DNA of 15,408 nucleotides from positions 1 to 15,408 of the forward strand of contig CAVARE010000028.1 in the NCBI GenBank assembly GCA_963591145.1, given 5' to 3'. Below, piece after piece: positions 14,436 through 15,408 of the stretch; the first letter of the stretch is position 1; the number at the start of each line of letters is the position of its first letter. The notes beneath the pieces were generated by a model, which was not told the origin of the DNA, did not search any database, and worked only from the letters and a program-made list of their open reading frames with translations. Both the position numbers and the translations under genes were made by a program. This stretch comes from RGIG5612 sp963591145 (GTDB lineage Bacteria > Bacillota > Clostridia > Lachnospirales > Lachnospiraceae).

Positions 14436-14828
14436 TCATGGAGCCCATATTCCTGTTACTGTAGTTCCACTACGCCATTGTCCTGAATCATAACTTGCAT
14501 ACAGCCGATACTGGCTGCAACTTGGACTATAATATGCTAAATAATATTTACCGTGAGAGTACGCATCAATATAGTCTGTCGCATACGAACCATCGCTGGT
14601 TCGTACTCGGAATGTTACATGGTCCAATAGTATTCCCGTCTTCACATTAACAACCGCACTATCCAAATCGTCTTTTTGCACCGCACCAGTGTACTTCGAC
14701 GCCGCTCCAGCGGTAACAGTTAAAGTAAATGACGAATTTCCTGCAAATGCTACAGATGTTCCTACGATTGTAAGCATAGTTGTTAACAAGAATAATCTTT
14801 TAATTAATCGTCTTTTAATTAATTTCAT
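14436..14828 (-). CDS. Small secreted protein, DUF2712/lactococcin-972-like candidate effector
   Basis: This 130-residue preprotein has a basic start (KLIKRRLIKR) and a hydrophobic core, then an AFA/GN cleavage site after residue 29, leaving about 101 mature residues. The mature part is beta-rich and hydroxyl/aromatic-rich. It contains TFRVRTSDGSYATD, KYYLAYYS and one lone Cys (104), and ends TTVTGIWAP. The style (signal, about 100 residues, TxxxGxW end) recalls DUF2712 proteins and lactococcin-972-type bacteriocins; this is pattern memory, not a search. ATG at 14828 is preferred although AGGGGG is 12 bases away. TTG at 14837 is closer to it and possible. It has the best promoter in the locus and its own terminator, as expected for an abundant secreted product. 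Confidence 0.78.
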   Translation of the reverse strand: MKLIKRRLIKRLFLLTTMLTIVGTSVAFAGNSSFTLTVTAGAASKYTGAVQKDDLDSAVVNVKTGILLDHVTFRVRTSDGSYATDYIDAYSHGKYYLAYYSPSCSQYRLYASYDSGQWRSGTTVTGIWAP

Positions 14829-14885
14829 GAATTTCAACTACCCCCTGGTTATTTACATTTTCATTTATTACCTCGAGGCATTTTG

Positions 14886-14953
14886 AATATATCAGGTCCA
14901 TATTTAGTGTGCAACCAGATTTGACTGAGCGTAGAAAAATAGGCTGTGAGCGT
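14886..14953 (-). promoter_or_regulatory. R2 copy 3: direct-repeat operator plus extended -10 promoter of the secreted-protein gene
   Basis: On the minus strand two perfect ACGCTCA repeats (14947-14953 and 14926-14932) are 21 bp apart. An 11-bp gap leads to TTGCAC (14909-14914). After 17 bases comes TATATT (14886-14891), preceded by TGA, an extended -10. Repeat centres lie near -50 and -71 from a start at about 14879. Direct repeats of 21-bp period upstream of -35 are the classic binding pattern of AgrA/ComE/PlnC-type LytTR regulators, and such a regulator gene begins 126 bp away on the other strand. Confidence 0.8.
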
Positions 14954-15078
14954 TAAATTTTTCTGAGCCGAACCGTATTTTTGCTGATATTGCATAGTTT
15001 ATTCTTGTATATTTCGCATTCCTTTGTTAACATTTTCATATTGGATTGAATGACTTGATTTTTTGAAAGGATTACACC

Positions 15079-15408
15079 ATGCTCTCAATTGTAGTTTGTG
15101 ACGATGATGTCAACTTTATCGACCTTATTTTGAAGCCTGCTTTCGAAGAATTACATGCGCATAATTCTGCTAACTTCTCGGTTCAATATTTAAATAACCC
15201 TCTCCAGGTTCTCGACCTCTTTAAAAGCGGCAACATCCCTGACATTCTATTTCTTGATATAGAGATGCCTGACATGAACGGTAAAGTTCTGGCTGGTAAA
15301 TTACGTGCCATTGACAGATCATTTTCATTAGTTTTTATTTCATCCTATGAAAGGGAAGTCTTCGATTCCTTTAAATACCAAACAACAGATTTCATACCGA
15401 AAAATCTA
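15079..15408 (+). CDS. Response regulator, AgrA/LytTR type, receiver domain (cut by window end)
   Basis: The first 110 codons of a two-component response regulator lie here and the frame is open to the window edge. The receiver domain is clear: IVVCDDD (4-10) with the metal-binding acids, ILFLDIEMPDMNG with the phosphoryl Asp near residue 61, VFISSY at the Thr/Ser position, and DFIPK with the conserved Lys. The sequence style (LDIEMPDMNG, DFIPKN) is that of LytTR regulators controlling bacteriocin or quorum-sensing loci. The DNA-binding domain lies outside the window and is inferred. GAAAGGA lies eight bases before the ATG. It is divergent from the secreted-protein operon, and the R2 site lies between them. 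Confidence 0.88.
   Translation, partial: MLSIVVCDDDVNFIDLILKPAFEELHAHNSANFSVQYLNNPLQVLDLFKSGNIPDILFLDIEMPDMNGKVLAGKLRAIDRSFSLVFISSYEREVFDSFKYQTTDFIPKNL

Overview
This 15.4 kb chromosomal fragment probably comes from a Gram-positive Firmicute, most like a Lachnospiraceae-type Clostridium relative. The grounds are moderate-to-low GC, strong AGGAGG-type ribosome binding sites, GTG and ATG starts, lipoprotein and Sec signals without an outer-membrane system, and protein families typical of that group. The organism is an inference; no rRNA or other marker gene is present.

Left part (1-5440): mostly minus-strand housekeeping or accessory genes. These are exodeoxyribonuclease III, a large membrane-anchored extracytoplasmic protein of unknown function, a flavodoxin-fold NAD(P)H oxidoreductase with a four-cysteine cluster, and a secreted M15-type D,D-peptidase. 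The gaps between them hold a dispersed GC-rich hairpin repeat (called R1 here): two nearly identical 84-nt copies (79/84 identical) and shorter half copies.

Middle left (5440-6830): a plus-strand pair of CobU-family genes. The first is a complete adenosylcobinamide kinase/guanylyltransferase with a good promoter. The second is a diverged paralogue that lost the central motifs. They are followed by imperfect ~33-bp tandem repeats.

Right part (6770-15408): this looks like one coordinated bacteriocin-type export, immunity and regulation locus. One minus-strand operon encodes a membrane-anchored 188-aa protein, a 658-aa permease of the 'bacteriocin-associated' type and a lactococcin-972-type ATPase, all start-stop overlapped. 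A second minus-strand operon begins with a small secreted protein (DUF2712/lactococcin-like, 130 aa). After an intrinsic terminator it continues with a lipoprotein, two ABC-2-like permeases and an ATPase carrying Glu in place of the Q-loop Gln. That arrangement resembles LanI plus LanFEG immunity. A UPF0175/PIN-type toxin-antitoxin pair sits between the two operons, and its toxin appears internally deleted. At the right edge a divergent AgrA/LytTR-type response regulator begins and runs off the window.

The main discovery is a shared regulatory sequence (R2). A pair of 7-bp ACGCTCA-type direct repeats exactly 21 bp apart lies 11 bp upstream of a TTGCA(C/G) -35 element and a TATATT extended -10. 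It stands in front of both minus-strand operons and next to the response regulator gene. A third, decayed copy lies downstream of the first ABC operon, where no gene remains. The 21-bp spacing is what LytTR-family regulators recognise, so the two operons and the regulator are probably one regulon.
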